Positions 1 to 11,398 of a stretch of 64,000 bases of DNA are shown here, piece after piece. The stretch lies in contig NZ_AKJW01000067.1 in the NCBI RefSeq assembly GCF_000282135.1, positions 1-64,000 of the forward strand, written 5' to 3'. Position 1 is the first letter of the stretch; the number at the start of each line of letters is the position of its first letter. Source of the stretch: Herbaspirillum sp. CF444 (GTDB lineage Bacteria; Pseudomonadota; Gammaproteobacteria; Burkholderiales; Burkholderiaceae_D). A model generated the notes under the pieces. It saw only the letters and a list, made by a program, of their open reading frames with translations. It ran no database searches and had not been told where the DNA came from. The translations under genes were made by a program, and so were the position numbers.

Positions 1-111
1 CGGCGGCGCGCTGCCGCAGGCCGCCAGCGCCAGCGGCGCCAGAATTGAAACATAGCGCAACAGGCGCGATGGGCTCGACAGAAACGCCGAGCGGGCAAGA
101 AAATCTCGCAT
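1..111 (-). CDS. Lipoprotein N-terminus (partial, runs off window edge; possibly RlpA-like)
   Basis: Only the first 37 codons are inside the window, starting at an ATG whose complement ends at base 111. They encode a basic N-region, a hydrophobic stretch ending LALA and then AACGS, a good lipobox (L-A-A-C) with the lipidated Cys at residue 32. The product is therefore an exported lipoprotein. It lies downstream of rodA on the same strand with a 140-bp gap. In Burkholderiales the gene after mrdA-rodA is often the septal lytic transglycosylase RlpA or another murein hydrolase, so that is the likeliest identity, but nothing visible here proves it. Confidence 0.6.
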   Translation of the reverse strand, partial: MRDFLARSAFLSSPSRLLRYVSILAPLALAACGSAPP

Positions 112-251
112 TGCAATCTTCCCAGACTTGTTAGTTTTATCAGGCTTGCAAACACAGGCAAGCGCAACGATACCAGAGTATCGGAAGCATCCCCGAAATG
201 TCTGTCGGGAGAAACTAACGTTACAAAGAGAAACTGTCCGGATGGCCCGGC

Positions 252-1373
252 CTAAGTCTGCACCAGCTTGCGATGTCGCTGAATGCTCATCAGAATGCCC
301 GCGCCCAGGCCCAGCGTGACCAGCGCGGTGCCGCCGTAGCTCATGAACGGCAGCGGCACGCCGACCACCGGCAGGATGCCGCTGACCATGCCCATGTTCA
401 CGAAGGCGTAGGTGAAGAAAATCATGGTGATCGCGCCGCCCAGCAAGCGCGTGAACAGCGTCGGCGCGTTGGCGGTGATCATCAGCCCGCGACCGATCAG
501 CAGCAGGTACAGCACCAGCAGGATCAGGTTGCCGATCAGGCCGAATTCTTCCGAATACACCGAAAAGATGAAGTCGGTGGTGCGTTCGGGAATGAATTCC
601 AGATGCGTCTGCGTGCCCATCAGCCAGCCCTTGCCGGTGATGCCGCCGGAGCCGATGGCGATGGTCGACTGGATGATGTGGAAACCCTTGCCGAGCGGAT
701 CGGACGTCGGATCGATCAGCATCATCACGCGCTGGCGTTGGTAGTCATGCAATACCGACCAGATCACCGGCAGGCTGGCGGCGCCGGCCACGCACAAGCC
801 GGTCAGCACTTTCCATGACAAACCGGCAAAGAAGATGACATAGAAACCAGCCGCCAGCACCAGCACCCCGGTGCCAAGGTCAGGCTGACGAATGATCAGC
901 CCGACCGGTACCGCCAGCAGCACCCCCGCGATCAGGAATACCGGCCAGCGGATCATGCCTTCGCGTTTCTGGAAGTACCAGGCCAGCATCAGCGGCATGG
1001 CGATTTTCATGACTTCAGAGGGCTGTACGACCATGCCGATGTTGAGCCAGCGTCGCGACCCTTTCTTGACGATGCCGAACAGCGCCACGGCGATCAGCAG
1101 CGCCACGCCGATGGTGTAAATCGGCACGGCAAACCGCAACAGCGTCTGCGGCGAGACATTGGCCGCAATCCACATGACGATGAAGGCAACCAGAATATTG
1201 CGCAACTGGTCTTCGACGCGGCCGGGGAAGTTCATGCCCGCCGAATACAGCGTGACGATGCCGACCGACATGATCAGGAAAATGATCAGCGACAGCGCGC
1301 CGTCAAACACCGCCAGGTGCGGTTTGATGATTTGCCAGAGAGGGGGTCGGTGCAAACTCATGGTGTTGTTCAA
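252..1373 (-). CDS. rodA: Peptidoglycan glycosyltransferase RodA (SEDS family)
   Basis: RodA polymerises lipid II into glycan strands for the lateral wall, paired with the transpeptidase PBP2, in the inner membrane. The 373-residue product is a multi-pass membrane protein of typical SEDS length. It carries conserved stretches such as RQPDLGTG (about residue 165) and, near the C-terminus, PVVGVPLPFMSYGGTA, the SEDS family signature. The start codon overlaps the last four bases of mrdA (1370-1373), so the two are translationally coupled. It is the last recognised gene of the mreBCD-mrdA-rodA block. Confidence 0.97.
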   Translation of the reverse strand: MNNTMSLHRPPLWQIIKPHLAVFDGALSLIIFLIMSVGIVTLYSAGMNFPGRVEDQLRNILVAFIVMWIAANVSPQTLLRFAVPIYTIGVALLIAVALFGIVKKGSRRWLNIGMVVQPSEVMKIAMPLMLAWYFQKREGMIRWPVFLIAGVLLAVPVGLIIRQPDLGTGVLVLAAGFYVIFFAGLSWKVLTGLCVAGAASLPVIWSVLHDYQRQRVMMLIDPTSDPLGKGFHIIQSTIAIGSGGITGKGWLMGTQTHLEFIPERTTDFIFSVYSEEFGLIGNLILLVLYLLLIGRGLMITANAPTLFTRLLGGAITMIFFTYAFVNMGMVSGILPVVGVPLPFMSYGGTALVTLGLGAGILMSIQRHRKLVQT

Positions 1374-3316
1374 TCCCTGATGTCGTTGCCGACCGGATCC
1401 GGTCCGGTAGCTGCTGCGGCAGCAGCGGCGTCATCGCCCTTGCCGGCCGGTTTGGTCTTGTCGCCGGGACGCTTGCCGAGCAGATAGAAGTCGATCGCCT
1501 TGCGCGCCAGCGGCGCCGCGGCTTCCGCGCCCCAGCCGCCGTTTTCGACGATGACCGACAGCGCGATGCGCGGCTTGTCGGCGGGGGCAAACGCCGTGAA
1601 CAGCGCATTATCCAGCAAATGCGTGGCGAGGCGCTTGGCGTCGTACTTTTCGTTCTTCTTGATCGACACCACCTGCGCGGTGCCGCTCTTGCCGGCCGAG
1701 GTGTATTCGGCGCCGGCAAACACGCGCGCGCCGGTACCTTCCTTGTTCACGCCGACCATGGCTTGCTTGATGACGTCGATGTTTTCCTGCTTGAGCGGAA
1801 TGCGGTAGCTTTCCTTCGGCACGGTCACGGTGCGCTCATGCGTGACGCCGTCTTCGATCATTTTGACCAGGTGCGGCTTCATGACGACACCGTTGTTGGC
1901 CAGCGTCGCGGTGGCGTGCGCCATCTGGATCGGCGTGAAGGCGTTGTAGCCCTGGCCGATGCCCAGAGAAATGGTTTCGCCGGCGTACCACTTGCGCTGC
2001 TCCGGCTTGCGGTAGGCGTTGCTCTTCCAGGTGGTCGACGGCAACAGGCCCTTGCGCTCGTGTTCAAGGTCGATGCCGGTGATCTGGCCGAAACCGAACG
2101 GCTTCATGAAATCGTGGATGGCGTCGACGCCGAGGTCGTTGGCCAGCATGTAATAGTAGGTGTCGCAAGACACGACGATCGAGCGGTACATGTCGACCAC
2201 GCCGTGGCCGCCTTCCTTGTCGTCGCGGAACTTGTGGTTGCCGAGCCAGAAGAAGCCGGGATCGCGGATGGAGTCGGACGGCTTGCGCTTGCCCAGCTCC
2301 AGCGCCGCCAGCGCCATGAACGGCTTGTAGGTCGAACCGGGCGGATAAGTGCCGGACAGCGGACGATTGATCAACGGACGATCGGGCGAGTTGTTGAGCT
2401 CGTCCCAGGTTTGCTGGTCGATGCCTTCGACAAAGACGTTGGGGTCGAACGACGGCTGCGACACGTAGGCCAGGATGTCGCCGGTGGCGGGATCGATCGC
2501 CACCAGTGCGCCCTTGCGGTCGCCGAAGGCTTCTTCGATCACTTTTTGCAGCTCGATGTCGATCGACAGGATCAGGTTCTGACCGGGGCTGGCGGGCGTG
2601 CGCGACAGCGTGCGCACGGCACGGCCACCGGCGGAGATTTCCACTTCTTCGTAACCGGTGGTGCCGTGCAGCTGGGTTTCGTAACTCTTTTCCAGACCTT
2701 CCTTGCCGATGTAGTCGGTGCCGTTGTAGTTGGCTTCGTCGTCGGCGTCGGCGATGCGGTCGGCGTCGCGCTGGCTGATGCGGCCGATGTAGCCGATCAC
2801 GTGCGCGGCGGTCTTGCCGTAAGGATATTGACGGAACAGGCGCGCCTGGATGTCGACGCCGGGGAAACGATAGCGCTGCGCGGTGAACTTGGCGACCTCT
2901 TCGTCGGTCAGGCGCGTGCGGATCGGCAGGCTTTCAAAATTCTTGGATTCTTCCTGCAGCTTGCGGAAGCGGCGCCGGTCCTTGGGCTGGATGTCCACCA
3001 GCGTACTGAGCTGATCGACCAGCTCGTCGAGCCCGATGGTGATCTTGGACGGCGTGATTTCCAGCGTATAGGCGGAATAATTGCGCGCCAGGACGACGCC
3101 GTTGCGGTCCAGGATCAGACCGCGGTTGGGCACGATGGGCACCACCGAGATGCGGTTTTCTTCCGCCTGCGCCGCGTAGGCGTCGTGGCGGACGATCTGC
3201 AGCCAGATGAAACGCGCCGTCAGCAGGCCGAAACACACGAGCACCAGCACCGCCACCGCGAACAGGCGCAGTCGGAAGAGCTTGAGTTCATGCTCGGTGT
3301 TTTTGAATTCTGTCAT
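1370..3316 (-). CDS. mrdA: Penicillin-binding protein 2, elongasome transpeptidase
   Basis: A class B PBP that cross-links peptidoglycan made by RodA. The 648-residue product has one N-terminal membrane anchor (about residues 14-38), a PBP dimerisation domain, and a C-terminal transpeptidase domain with the active-site STYK (nucleophile near Ser328), an SCD motif near residue 383 in place of the usual SxN, and KSGTAQ further on. The tail after about residue 620 is alanine-rich and low in complexity. It lies 31 bp after mreD and overlaps rodA by 4 bp. Confidence 0.97.
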   Translation of the reverse strand: MTEFKNTEHELKLFRLRLFAVAVLVLVCFGLLTARFIWLQIVRHDAYAAQAEENRISVVPIVPNRGLILDRNGVVLARNYSAYTLEITPSKITIGLDELVDQLSTLVDIQPKDRRRFRKLQEESKNFESLPIRTRLTDEEVAKFTAQRYRFPGVDIQARLFRQYPYGKTAAHVIGYIGRISQRDADRIADADDEANYNGTDYIGKEGLEKSYETQLHGTTGYEEVEISAGGRAVRTLSRTPASPGQNLILSIDIELQKVIEEAFGDRKGALVAIDPATGDILAYVSQPSFDPNVFVEGIDQQTWDELNNSPDRPLINRPLSGTYPPGSTYKPFMALAALELGKRKPSDSIRDPGFFWLGNHKFRDDKEGGHGVVDMYRSIVVSCDTYYYMLANDLGVDAIHDFMKPFGFGQITGIDLEHERKGLLPSTTWKSNAYRKPEQRKWYAGETISLGIGQGYNAFTPIQMAHATATLANNGVVMKPHLVKMIEDGVTHERTVTVPKESYRIPLKQENIDVIKQAMVGVNKEGTGARVFAGAEYTSAGKSGTAQVVSIKKNEKYDAKRLATHLLDNALFTAFAPADKPRIALSVIVENGGWGAEAAAPLARKAIDFYLLGKRPGDKTKPAGKGDDAAAAAAATGPDPVGNDIRD

Positions 3317-3347
3317 GCTGCTCTGTCGTATTCGTAATCTTCATCCA

Positions 3348-3860
3348 TCAGATCGGACGATTGTCGTCGCGATTGATCGCGCGTCGTTGCGGCGCGAGCA
3401 GCAGCCATGTCACCAGCGGCCACAACAGCGCGCAGACGAAGCTCTCGCTGAAGTAATACCAATGCGGGAATTTGCCGCTGACCATCAGGCGCACGAGCAG
3501 TTGCACGGCTTGCGTGAGCAGCATCAGCGGCAGGATGTGCAGGGCTTGCGTACCGACCGGGAACCACAGCACGCGGCGGTGGATCATGATCGAGAAATAC
3601 GACAGCAGCGTATAGGCCAATGCGTTTTCGCCCAACAGCGTGGCTTCGTTGACGTCCATCAGCAGGCCCATCATGAAGGCGATGCTGATGCCGATCTTGC
3701 GCGGCTCGTGGATGGCCCAGAACACCAGCACCAGCGCGACGAAATCGGGAACGCCGACCCATTGCCCCCAAGGCAGCAGATTGAGCAGGAAAGCCGCGAT
3801 CAGACTGAACGCGATGAAAATCGGATTCGCCGGCAGCAGGATGTAATGTGGATCGTTCAT
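3348..3860 (-). CDS. mreD: Rod shape-determining protein MreD
   Basis: A 170-residue, very hydrophobic protein with five to six predicted membrane spans, matching MreD in size and position. MreD is the membrane partner of MreC and PBP2 in the elongasome. Its ATG overlaps the mreC stop by four bases (3857-3860), which indicates translational coupling. There are no catalytic motifs; identification rests on hydrophobic profile and operon order. Confidence 0.93.
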   Translation of the reverse strand: MNDPHYILLPANPIFIAFSLIAAFLLNLLPWGQWVGVPDFVALVLVFWAIHEPRKIGISIAFMMGLLMDVNEATLLGENALAYTLLSYFSIMIHRRVLWFPVGTQALHILPLMLLTQAVQLLVRLMVSGKFPHWYYFSESFVCALLWPLVTWLLLAPQRRAINRDDNRPI

Positions 3861-4969
3861 CGGGCGCTCTTGGCTGGTTGTGCGGCGGCAGGTGTAGCAG
3901 GGGCGGCCGCCGGTTTGGCTGCGGGTGTTGCAGGTGCAGGGACGGCCGGTTTGGCCACTGACGCAGCGGCGGCCGGGGCTGCGGCTGCCGGCGTGGCTGT
4001 CGGCGCCTGCCCCTTGCGATCTTCGCTAGGCGCATCCTTGGCCGGCACCGCTTCGCCCTCTTTCGCACTGTCGCGGAAACGACGCTTGAGCAGCTTGTCG
4101 GCCTTGTCCGGCGCGCCTTCCGGGTCGGGACGCGGCGGCGTTGTCTGCTCCACCAGCAAGATCAGCAATTGTTTATGACGATCGACGCCCGCAGACGGCA
4201 GGCAGACGATATGGGCGAAGGCGTCGGTCGACTTGGTTTCGACCTGCAGCACGCTGGCTACCGACAAACCCGGCGGATACACGCCGTCGATGCCGGACGT
4301 CACCAGCGCATCGCCCTTCTGGATGTCGGCATTGGCCGCCATGAAACGCAGATCGAGCACGCCGGACTGGCCGCGACCGTAGGCCACGCTGCGCAAACCG
4401 TTGCGCAAGACCTGCACCGGGATGGCCTGGTCCTTGTCGGTCAGCAGCGTCACTTCGGACGTAAACGGAAACACGCGCGTCACCTGGCCGACGATGCCGA
4501 CGTCGTCGATCACCGGCTGGCCGGGCGCCACGCCTTGCTGGGAGCCGCGATTGAGGATGATCTTGCGGGTAAACGGGTCGCGCGCGTCGTACAGGATTTC
4601 ACCGACGATGGATTTGCTGTGGATGCGCTGCTGCATGCTCAGCAAATTGCGCAACTGGCCATTCTCGGCGGCCATCTGGCGCTCTTGCTGCAGCAGTTGG
4701 GCGTTCATCGCCTGCTGGCGGCGCAGGGCGTCGTTTTCCTTTTGCAGCGCGTTGAGCGAGTTGAAATAGTCGCCGACCCGATACGCCGCATCGCGCGGCA
4801 TCAACGCCACCACCTGGAACGGATACAACACGGTGCCGACCGCCTGCCGCACCATGGTCAGGGCGTGCATGCGCGAGTCGACCACCAGCATGACGATGGC
4901 GATCAGGGCGAAAAAGCCGGCGCGGGCGCGGGCCGATGCGCCTTGTTTGAAGAGTGGTGGGATATCCAT
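3857..4969 (-). CDS. mreC: Rod shape-determining protein MreC
   Basis: The periplasmic scaffold of the elongasome. The 370-residue product has an N-terminal membrane anchor (about residues 15-35), a coiled coil around residues 70-110 (rich in Q, E, R and L), then the beta-rich MreC core with the pattern GSQQGVAPGQPV. The last ~75 residues are a low-complexity Ala/Pro/Lys tail beyond the conserved core, encoded by repetitive gcggcc-type sequence. The gap to mreB is 247 bp and holds no convincing gene. Confidence 0.96.
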   Translation of the reverse strand: MDIPPLFKQGASARARAGFFALIAIVMLVVDSRMHALTMVRQAVGTVLYPFQVVALMPRDAAYRVGDYFNSLNALQKENDALRRQQAMNAQLLQQERQMAAENGQLRNLLSMQQRIHSKSIVGEILYDARDPFTRKIILNRGSQQGVAPGQPVIDDVGIVGQVTRVFPFTSEVTLLTDKDQAIPVQVLRNGLRSVAYGRGQSGVLDLRFMAANADIQKGDALVTSGIDGVYPPGLSVASVLQVETKSTDAFAHIVCLPSAGVDRHKQLLILLVEQTTPPRPDPEGAPDKADKLLKRRFRDSAKEGEAVPAKDAPSEDRKGQAPTATPAAAAPAAAASVAKPAVPAPATPAAKPAAAPATPAAAQPAKSAR

Positions 4970-5216
4970 TGATGGTCAGGCCGAGACCGATGCCGGGGAC
5001 GCCGAAAACCGCAACAGCCCGCACAGGGCGGGCTGGAGGATGAACAGCGGACGGATAGCGGGAAGGTTGCGATCAATATCGGGAAGACAACGCGCCGTCG
5101 CAGCCGAGATTTCGCCGCTGTGCGAACCGGAAGTTCGCAGCACCGGCCAAATCTGCTTGTGCTCTGTCATAGGCGCGTTTCAGTTCCTCGAGGTTGACCA
5201 GGCTCCTGTAACGGAA

Positions 5217-6428
<1,212 letters not shown>

Positions 6429-6485
6429 TTATGACTGCGGCGACACAAATCGGCGCCAGCAAGGCATTAGTCCTACATTCTACCT

Positions 6486-6491
6486 TATAAT
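6486..6491 (+). promoter_or_regulatory. Possible -10 element for gatCAB
   Basis: A perfect TATAAT lies 162 bp upstream of the gatC start in a locally A+T-rich stretch. No convincing -35 hexamer is found 16-18 bp upstream, so the assignment is tentative. Confidence 0.35.
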
Positions 6492-6652
6492 TTGAGAGAA
6501 ACCAGCAGGCAAAACTGTCAATAATCCTTGCCTGATGCCAGATACTTCTGCGTTTTTACCGGCATTTACCTGCGTAATTGCAAGCGCGTGCATGGCCAAC
6601 GACGCGATTTTTCAACACACTAGCTCTTGCGCCCCGCGCGTACCTTCCTATC

Positions 6653-6955
6653 ATGACTCTAGCCCTTTCCGATGTTAAGCGCATTGCCAATCTGTCCCGC
6701 CTGGAATTGACAGATGAACAAGCAGGTCAAACCCTGGACAAACTGAACGGCATTTTTTCCCTGGTCGAACAGATGAAAGCGGTCGACACCACCGGCATCG
6801 AGCCGCTGAGCCATCCGATTGCGGCGCTGACCACCGACTTGTCGCTGCGCCTGCGCGAAGACGCCGTGACCGAAACCAATCACCGCGACGACTACCAGAA
6901 ACCGGCCCCGGCAACCCAGGACGGCCTGTACCTCGTGCCCAAGGTCATCGAATAA
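6653..6955 (+). CDS. gatC: Aspartyl/glutamyl-tRNA amidotransferase subunit C
   Basis: The small subunit that stabilises GatA-GatB in the complex that amidates Glu-tRNA(Gln) and Asp-tRNA(Asn). The ATG at 6653 gives 100 residues, normal for GatC, beginning with the typical pattern of [18 protein letters not shown]. An in-frame ATG at 6578 would add 25 unconserved residues. The C-terminal part has the conserved R-DxxxxxxxPA arrangement and ends [11 protein letters not shown]. gatA follows 84 bp downstream. Confidence 0.96.
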   Translation: MTLALSDVKRIANLSRLELTDEQAGQTLDKLNGIFSLVEQMKAVDTTGIEPLSHPIAALTTDLSLRLREDAVTETNHRDDYQKPAPATQDGLYLVPKVIE

Positions 6956-7039
6956 TCTTCGCCCAGCCATCGCGCCGCTTGCCTCGTTCGCACCGCGCAT
7001 CCTCAGCCTCACAGAACCTGAAAAACGAATATCTTTTCC

Positions 7040-8524
7040 ATGCACACCAAGACCATTAAAGAGCTTTCGACGCTACTGCAGTCCAAGAAAATCTCGGCGA
7101 CCGAACTGGCCACTTTATTCCTCGACCGCATCGGCGCCAGCGACCTCAACGCCTTCCTGCACGTCGACCGCGAACTCACGCTCAAGCAAGCCGCGCAAGC
7201 CGACCAACGCATCGCCGCCAACAACGTCACGCCATTGACCGGCATCCCGATCGCGCACAAGGACATCTTCGTCACGCGCGACTGGCGCACGACGGCCGGT
7301 TCGAAGATGCTGGAAAATTATGTAAGCCCGTTTGATGCAACCGTGGTGGAACAGTTCAACGCGGCCGGCACTGTTACATTGGGCAAGCTCAACTGCGACG
7401 AATTCGCCATGGGTTCGGGCAACGAAAACTCTTACTTCGGTCCGGTCAAAAATCCGTGGGACAAGACTGCCGTCCCCGGCGGCTCCTCCGGCGGTTCGGC
7501 CGCGGCAATCGCAGCACGTCTCGCGCCGGCGGCAACGGCCACCGACACCGGCGGCTCGATTCGCCAGCCGGCTTCGCTGTGCGGCGTCACCGGCATCAAG
7601 CCGACCTACGGCAGCGTCTCGCGCTACGGCATGATCGCGTTTGCCTCCTCGCTCGATCAAGGCGGCCCGATCGCAAAAACCGCCGAAGACTGCGGCCTGC
7701 TGCTCAACGCCATGACCGGTTTCGATCAGCGCGATTCGACCAGCATCGAACGTCCGAAGGAAGATTTCAACCGCTTGATCAACGATGGCCTGAAAGGTTT
7801 GCAGGGTTTACGTATTGGCGTGCCGAAAGAATTCTTCGGCGCCGGCCTGGCCGCCGACGTCGAACAAGCCGTGCGCGCCGCGCTCAGCGAATACGAAAAA
7901 CTCGGCGCCACCCTGGTCGACATTTCGCTACCCAAAACCGAACTGTCGATCCCCGTGTATTACGTCATCGCACCGGCGGAAGCATCGTCCAATCTGTCGC
8001 GTTTCGACGGCGTGCGCTACGGCCATCGCGCCGCCGATTACAAGGATCTCGCCGACATGTACAAGAAGTCGCGCGCGGAAGGTTTCGGCGACGAAGTGAA
8101 GCGCCGCATCCTGGTCGGCGCCTACGTTTTGTCACACGGTTATTACGACGCCTACTACCTGCAGGCACAAAAAATTCGCCGCCTGATCGCGCAGGAATTC
8201 CAGAACGCGCTGCTCGGCCCGGACCGTCAGTGCGACGTCATCATGGGCCCCGTGTCGCCGACCGTGGCATGGGATCTGGGCGACAAGACCGACGATCCGG
8301 TGGCCAACTACCTGGCCGACATCTTCACGCTGTCGACCAGCCTGGCAGGCTTGCCGGGCATGTCGATCCCATGCGGGTTTGGACATGGCGGCCAGGGCGA
8401 CAAAAATGGCAAGCGTCCGGTCGGCCTGCAAATCATCGGCAGCTACTACGATGAAGCGCGCCTGCTGAACGTCGCGCATCAGTACCAGCAAGTCACCGAT
8501 TGGCATCTGCGCGCACCGGCCTGA
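7040..8524 (+). CDS. gatA: Aspartyl/glutamyl-tRNA amidotransferase subunit A
   Basis: The glutaminase subunit that releases ammonia for transamidation. It is 494 residues with the amidase-signature Lys-cisSer-Ser triad: the lysine in PIAHKDIF (about residue 77) and the serines in [10 protein letters not shown] (about residues 150-160, near [11 protein letters not shown]). It sits between gatC and gatB, 48 bp before gatB. The context distinguishes it from the stand-alone amidase of the same superfamily at 51088-52290. Confidence 0.97.
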   Translation: MHTKTIKELSTLLQSKKISATELATLFLDRIGASDLNAFLHVDRELTLKQAAQADQRIAANNVTPLTGIPIAHKDIFVTRDWRTTAGSKMLENYVSPFDATVVEQFNAAGTVTLGKLNCDEFAMGSGNENSYFGPVKNPWDKTAVPGGSSGGSAAAIAARLAPAATATDTGGSIRQPASLCGVTGIKPTYGSVSRYGMIAFASSLDQGGPIAKTAEDCGLLLNAMTGFDQRDSTSIERPKEDFNRLINDGLKGLQGLRIGVPKEFFGAGLAADVEQAVRAALSEYEKLGATLVDISLPKTELSIPVYYVIAPAEASSNLSRFDGVRYGHRAADYKDLADMYKKSRAEGFGDEVKRRILVGAYVLSHGYYDAYYLQAQKIRRLIAQEFQNALLGPDRQCDVIMGPVSPTVAWDLGDKTDDPVANYLADIFTLSTSLAGLPGMSIPCGFGHGGQGDKNGKRPVGLQIIGSYYDEARLLNVAHQYQQVTDWHLRAPA

Positions 8525-8572
8525 GCGCCGAACGCAGGCCACGAAACAAACAAAGAATCAGCGAGGAATACT

Positions 8573-10033
8573 ATGCAGTGGGAAGTCGTCATCGGTCTGG
8601 AAACGCATACACAGCTTTCGACCGAATCCAAAATTTTCAGCGGCTCGTCGACACAGTTCGGCTCCGCCCCCAACACCCAGGCCAGCCCGGTTGATCTGGC
8701 ATTGCCGGGCGTCTTGCCGGTGCTGAACAAAGGCGCCGTCGAACGCGCCATCCAGTTCGGCCTGGCCATCGGCGCAACGATCGCGCCGCGCTCGGTGTTT
8801 GCGCGCAAGAACTACTTCTACCCCGACCTGCCGAAGGGCTATCAGATCAGCCAGTTTGAAATCCCGGTGGTCCAGGGCGGCAAGATTTCCTTCGTGCTGG
8901 AAAAAGACGGCAAGGCCGAAATCAAGACCCTGCAACTGACCCGCGCCCACCTCGAGGAAGACGCCGGCAAGTCGTTGCACGAAGACTATCAGGGCATGAG
9001 CGGCATCGACCTCAACCGCGCCGGCACGCCGCTGCTGGAAATCGTCACCGAACCCGACATGCGCAGCGCCGCCGAAGCCGTCGCCTACGCCAAGGCCCTG
9101 CACTCGCTAGTGATGTGGCTCGGCATCTGCGACGGCAACATGCAGGAAGGCTCCTTCCGCTGCGACGCCAACGTTTCCGTGCGCCCGGTCGGCCAGAAAG
9201 AATTCGGCACCCGCTGCGAGATCAAGAACCTGAACTCCTTCCGCTTCATGGAAGACGCTATCAACTACGAAGTGCGTCGCCAGGTCGAGCTCATCGAAGA
9301 CGGCGGTACCGTCGTCCAAGAAACGCGCCTCTACGATCCGGACAAGAAAGAAACGCGCTCCATGCGCAGCAAGGAAGACGCGCAGGACTACCGCTACTTC
9401 CCCGACCCGGACCTGCCGCCGCTGGTCATCGCACAGGAATGGATAGAGCGCGTCAAAGCCACCATGCCGGAACTGCCGGGCGCCATGCGCGAGCGCTTCG
9501 TCAACGACTACGGCCTGCCCGAATACGACGCCGCCGTACTGACGCAATCGAAGTCGATGGCATCCTACTTCGAAGCCGTCGTCACCGCCGCCGGCAAAGA
9601 ACAAGCCAAACCCGCCGCCAACTGGCTCATGGGCGACGTCGCCTCCACCCTCAACCGCGAAGACACCGACATCGCCGACGCCCCCGTCAGCGCCGTGCAA
9701 CTGTCGCTGCTGTTGAAGCGCATCGCCGACGGCACGATCTCCAACAAGATCGCCAAGGAAGTCTTCGCCGGCATGTGGGAAGCCAGGTCCGACAAGGACA
9801 CGCTGGCCGACGACATCATCGACGCCAAGGGCCTGAAGCAAATCTCCGACAGCGGCGCACTGGAAGCCATCGTCGATCAGGTGCTGGCGGCGAATGAGAA
9901 GTCGGTGGCGGAGTTCCGCTCAGGCAAGGAGCAAGCCATCAACGCACTGATCGGTCAGGCCATGAAGGCGACCAAGGGCAAGGCTAATCCGGCGCAGTTG
10001 ACGGAGTTGCTGCGCAAGAAACTGGCGGGCTGA
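8573..10033 (+). CDS. gatB: Aspartyl/glutamyl-tRNA amidotransferase subunit B
   Basis: The kinase/transamidase subunit that binds the mischarged tRNA. It is 486 residues, beginning [14 protein letters not shown], the conserved GatB N-terminus, with the family stretches [14 protein letters not shown] and [18 protein letters not shown]. The C-terminal region (about 330-486) is the helical YqeY-like tRNA-binding domain. A strong terminator follows, closing the gatCAB operon. Confidence 0.97.
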   Translation: MQWEVVIGLETHTQLSTESKIFSGSSTQFGSAPNTQASPVDLALPGVLPVLNKGAVERAIQFGLAIGATIAPRSVFARKNYFYPDLPKGYQISQFEIPVVQGGKISFVLEKDGKAEIKTLQLTRAHLEEDAGKSLHEDYQGMSGIDLNRAGTPLLEIVTEPDMRSAAEAVAYAKALHSLVMWLGICDGNMQEGSFRCDANVSVRPVGQKEFGTRCEIKNLNSFRFMEDAINYEVRRQVELIEDGGTVVQETRLYDPDKKETRSMRSKEDAQDYRYFPDPDLPPLVIAQEWIERVKATMPELPGAMRERFVNDYGLPEYDAAVLTQSKSMASYFEAVVTAAGKEQAKPAANWLMGDVASTLNREDTDIADAPVSAVQLSLLLKRIADGTISNKIAKEVFAGMWEARSDKDTLADDIIDAKGLKQISDSGALEAIVDQVLAANEKSVAEFRSGKEQAINALIGQAMKATKGKANPAQLTELLRKKLAG

Positions 10034-10330
10034 TTTCCCGCCAACGACTTGATTCAGTCGCCAAAGCCGCTGCCTGTGCAGCGGCTTTTTTCATGGCGGT
10101 CCACGATGAGGGATGAGACGTGACTACGGCCGACATAATCAAAAATCGCATATGAATATGCCAACTTATTCGTTGTCGCCTTGTCCGACGCCGGGTGTAA
10201 TGGGATTTTCTGCCTTTCTTTTGTCTTTTGTAAGGCGGCCCTGCTGATCGTGCCGGCCATATTCGTTGTGCGTCGTCCCGCTTGGTCTCTCGCTTCGCGC
10301 CGCCTTCGTCATTGAGCTTACGGACCCATC
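10034..10330. other. Intergenic region between gatB and the TauD-family gene
   Basis: A 297-bp gap. It holds the gatB terminator at its left end and an A+T-richer stretch at about 10130-10175 that could carry the promoter of the downstream dioxygenase. No gene is seen. Confidence 0.5.
10065..10091 (+). terminator. Rho-independent terminator of gatCAB
   Basis: A 9-bp perfect stem (10065-10073 paired with 10078-10086, sequence agccgctgc) with a 4-base loop, followed by six T residues. Confidence 0.9.
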
Positions 10331-11224
10331 ATGGCTAGCGCAACCGCATTGCAAACCCGTCCCGCTGTCGCGGAAAACAATTTCACTATCCGTCCTTTCA
10401 GCGGCCCGCTCGGCGCCGAGATCACCGGTCTCGATATCAACCTGACGTCGGATCGCGACATTGCCGAACTGCGCGCCGCGCTCGTCAAGCACAGCGTCAT
10501 CGTCCTGCGCGACCAACGCATCACGCCGCAAGAGCACGTTGCTTTCAGCCGCCGCTTCGGGCCGTTGCAAGTGCATGTGCTCAATCGTTTTCACCTCAAG
10601 AATCATCCGGAAATCATGATCGTTTCCAACGTGGTGGAAAACGGTCAACCGATCGGCCTGGTCGATGCGGGCGCGGACTGGCATTCTGATCTGTCGTACA
10701 TGCTCAGGCCCAGCCTGGGCTCGTTGTTGCATGCGCAAGAGCTGCCGCCGGAACAGGGCGACACGCAGTTTGCCAACATGTTCAACGCCTATGACAGCTT
10801 GCCGGCTGATGTGAAGAAGACCATCGAGGGACGTCGCGCCGTGCATTCTTACGTGTACCGCTATCGTCGCTTGCAGGCGCTGACGCCTTGGCGCGTCGAC
10901 CTGACGCAAAAGCAGATCGATGAGGTGCCCGATGTCGAACATCCGGTCGTGCGCACGCATCCGGAAAGCGGTCGCAAGGCCTTGTTCGTGAGTGAGGGTT
11001 TTACGTCGCACATCATCGGTTTGCCGAAGGATGAAAGCGATGCGCTGCTGAAGCTGCTGCATGAGCATGCGGTGCGTGCCGGGAACGTCTATACGCACAA
11101 ATGGCGCGCCCACGATATCGTGTTCTGGGACAACCGCAGCACCGTGCATTACGCACCGATCACGCCGCAGCATCTGCGCCGCACGCTGTATCGCACGACG
11201 GTGGAAGGCGATGTGCCGTTTTGA
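10331..11224 (+). CDS. TauD/TfdA-family Fe(II)/2-oxoglutarate dioxygenase
   Basis: A 297-residue protein of the taurine/2,4-D/alkylsulfonate dioxygenase family, which hydroxylates a substrate using 2-oxoglutarate and O2. The facial triad is visible as HSD (His118, Asp120) and the distal His in STVHYAP (about 273); the 2-oxoglutarate-binding Arg is in LYRTT (about 288). The N-terminus matches TauD (IRPFSGPLGAEITGLD). No sulfonate or herbicide transporter genes are nearby, so the substrate cannot be assigned. It is transcribed alone, with terminators on both sides. Confidence 0.88.
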   Translation: MASATALQTRPAVAENNFTIRPFSGPLGAEITGLDINLTSDRDIAELRAALVKHSVIVLRDQRITPQEHVAFSRRFGPLQVHVLNRFHLKNHPEIMIVSNVVENGQPIGLVDAGADWHSDLSYMLRPSLGSLLHAQELPPEQGDTQFANMFNAYDSLPADVKKTIEGRRAVHSYVYRYRRLQALTPWRVDLTQKQIDEVPDVEHPVVRTHPESGRKALFVSEGFTSHIIGLPKDESDALLKLLHEHAVRAGNVYTHKWRAHDIVFWDNRSTVHYAPITPQHLRRTLYRTTVEGDVPF

Positions 11225-11266
11225 GTTGTTTCTGCCTTGGCAATGAATAAGTAAGACAACGTCTCT

Positions 11267-11292
11267 AAAAGCCCTCTCCGGAGGGCTTTTTT
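11267..11292 (+). terminator. Terminator after the TauD-family gene
   Basis: A 10-bp stem (11267-11276 with 11281-11290; gccctc/gagggc core) with loop TCCG and a T6 tail. Confidence 0.9.
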
Positions 11293-11398
11293 ATTGGCAA
11301 TCTTGCATTGTTGTCATCGAATAAGGAACGACGCTCCTCGTGCCGGGTCCAAATTGCGTAATCTGTCCCCACTATTCGAACAACACAAGGAGAATGCA

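Noticed and set aside
1619-3337. Long plus-strand open frame opposite mrdA
   Set aside because: Same codon-bias artefact; the minus-strand PBP2 has all catalytic motifs.
4970-5216. 64-codon minus-strand frame between mreB and mreC
   Set aside because: No ribosome site or conserved features; probably untranslated operon spacer.
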